A DNA stretch of 64,000 nucleotides from Symbiodinium natans (taxonomy: Eukaryota; Sar; Dinophyceae; Suessiales; Symbiodiniaceae): positions 122,409 through 186,408 of the forward strand of contig CAJNDS010002245.1 in NCBI GenBank assembly GCA_905221605.1, written 5' to 3'. Below, in pieces: positions 63,491-64,000 of the stretch; position 1 is the stretch's first letter, and the number at the start of each line of letters is the position of its first letter. The position numbers and the translations under genes were made by a program. A model generated the notes under the pieces. That model did no database searches. It was not told where the DNA came from and worked only from the letters and a program-made list of their open reading frames with translations.

Positions 63491-64000
63491 AGCAACGGGG
63501 GCCTCCGCTGTTCTTCGAACATGGGGTCGTACCGACGGAGTTGTGATGCAAGGACCAGCCCATTGCCGAAAGTACTCCTCGGCCCCAGGCTTGTGCACTC
63601 CTGCCCGATTGTGGAGAGCCGATGCATTGCCCAAGTTAACGTGTGGCTGTTCTACAGAATGAAGCTGCTCTCTCTCTGGGTCATGCAAGTAATGAGCAAC
63701 GGGGGCCTCCTCTGTTCTTGGAACATGGGGTCGTGCCGACGGCGCTCTGATGCAGGACAGGAAGTGCTTTCGTCATCGTGCCGACAAAGTTGTGCAGGGA
63801 CAAGCCGAAAGTACTTCTCGGCCCCTGGCTTGTGCAAAACGGCCCCATTGAGGGAAGCCGATGCGTTGAGCAATTCGCCAAGGGCTCCACAGAATGGCGC
63901 TGCTTTATCTCTGGCTCATGCAAGGGATGAGCAACGGGGGCCTCCTCTGCTCTGGGAGCATGGGGTCGTGCCGACGGCGCTCTGATGCAGGACAGGAAGT
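63491..64000. repeat. Tandem repeat of about 204-235 bp, continues off window
   Basis: The phrase 'gcaacgggggcctcc' plus 'catggggtcgt' recurs at 63491, 63695 and 63930. The last two copies share a longer match ending 'gatgcaggacaggaagt'. Overlapping frames on both strands show no domain. Confidence 0.85.

Noticed and set aside
63491-64000. CRISPR-like spaced repeats
   Set aside because: Repeats are long (over 200 bp), unequal and in a eukaryotic context; no short repeat-spacer pattern exists anywhere in the window.

Overview
The window looks like nuclear DNA of a dinoflagellate, probably a Symbiodiniaceae/Suessiales-type alga. The evidence is eukaryotic multi-exon genes whose introns start with GA or GC as well as GT, a tandem array of near-identical genes, and very many interstitial TTTAGGG (CCCTAAA) tracts in both orientations. 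Homopolymer G/C runs, trinucleotide microsatellites and small inverted-repeat elements are also abundant. I saw no rRNA, tRNA, CRISPR or bacterial operon. The species assignment is inference.

Layout. 1-4.6 kb: telomere-like tracts and small inverted-repeat (MITE-like) elements, no recognised gene. 4.64-9.09 kb: one MFS sugar porter, reconstructed by hand as ten exons (521 aa). Its 1.7-kb first intron holds a 404-bp CTA microsatellite and a 458-bp foldback, and another intron is exactly one short transposon-like element (introner). 9.1-24.9 kb: mostly non-genic, with decayed retroelement pieces, a 0.7-kb alternating purine/pyrimidine tract, one plausible first exon at 19.1 kb and more MITEs. 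25.1-51.4 kb: four tandem copies of a gene for a large membrane protein. Each has N-terminal globin-like modules, an ankyrin-like linker and a six-helix TRP/polycystin-like channel. Copies 3 and 4 are separated by an 8.3-kb spacer carrying a CCCH zinc-finger gene, a second copy of the introner, a start of an unknown gene, and a 100-N assembly gap inside a poly-C run. 51.4-64 kb: telomere-like and satellite DNA, microsatellites, and tandem repeats running off the end.

The most interesting signals are (1) the fusion of globin modules to a TRP-like channel, which suggests a haem- or gas-responsive ion channel, kept as a four-gene array with signs of gene conversion; and (2) intron birth caught in the act: a 92-bp element present twice with 4-bp target duplications, once as a perfect GT-AG intron, plus a 34-nt intron made only of telomere-like repeats and several introns flanked by short direct repeats. 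Exon borders were worked out by eye from reading frame, family similarity and comparison of the four copies; no transcript evidence was available.
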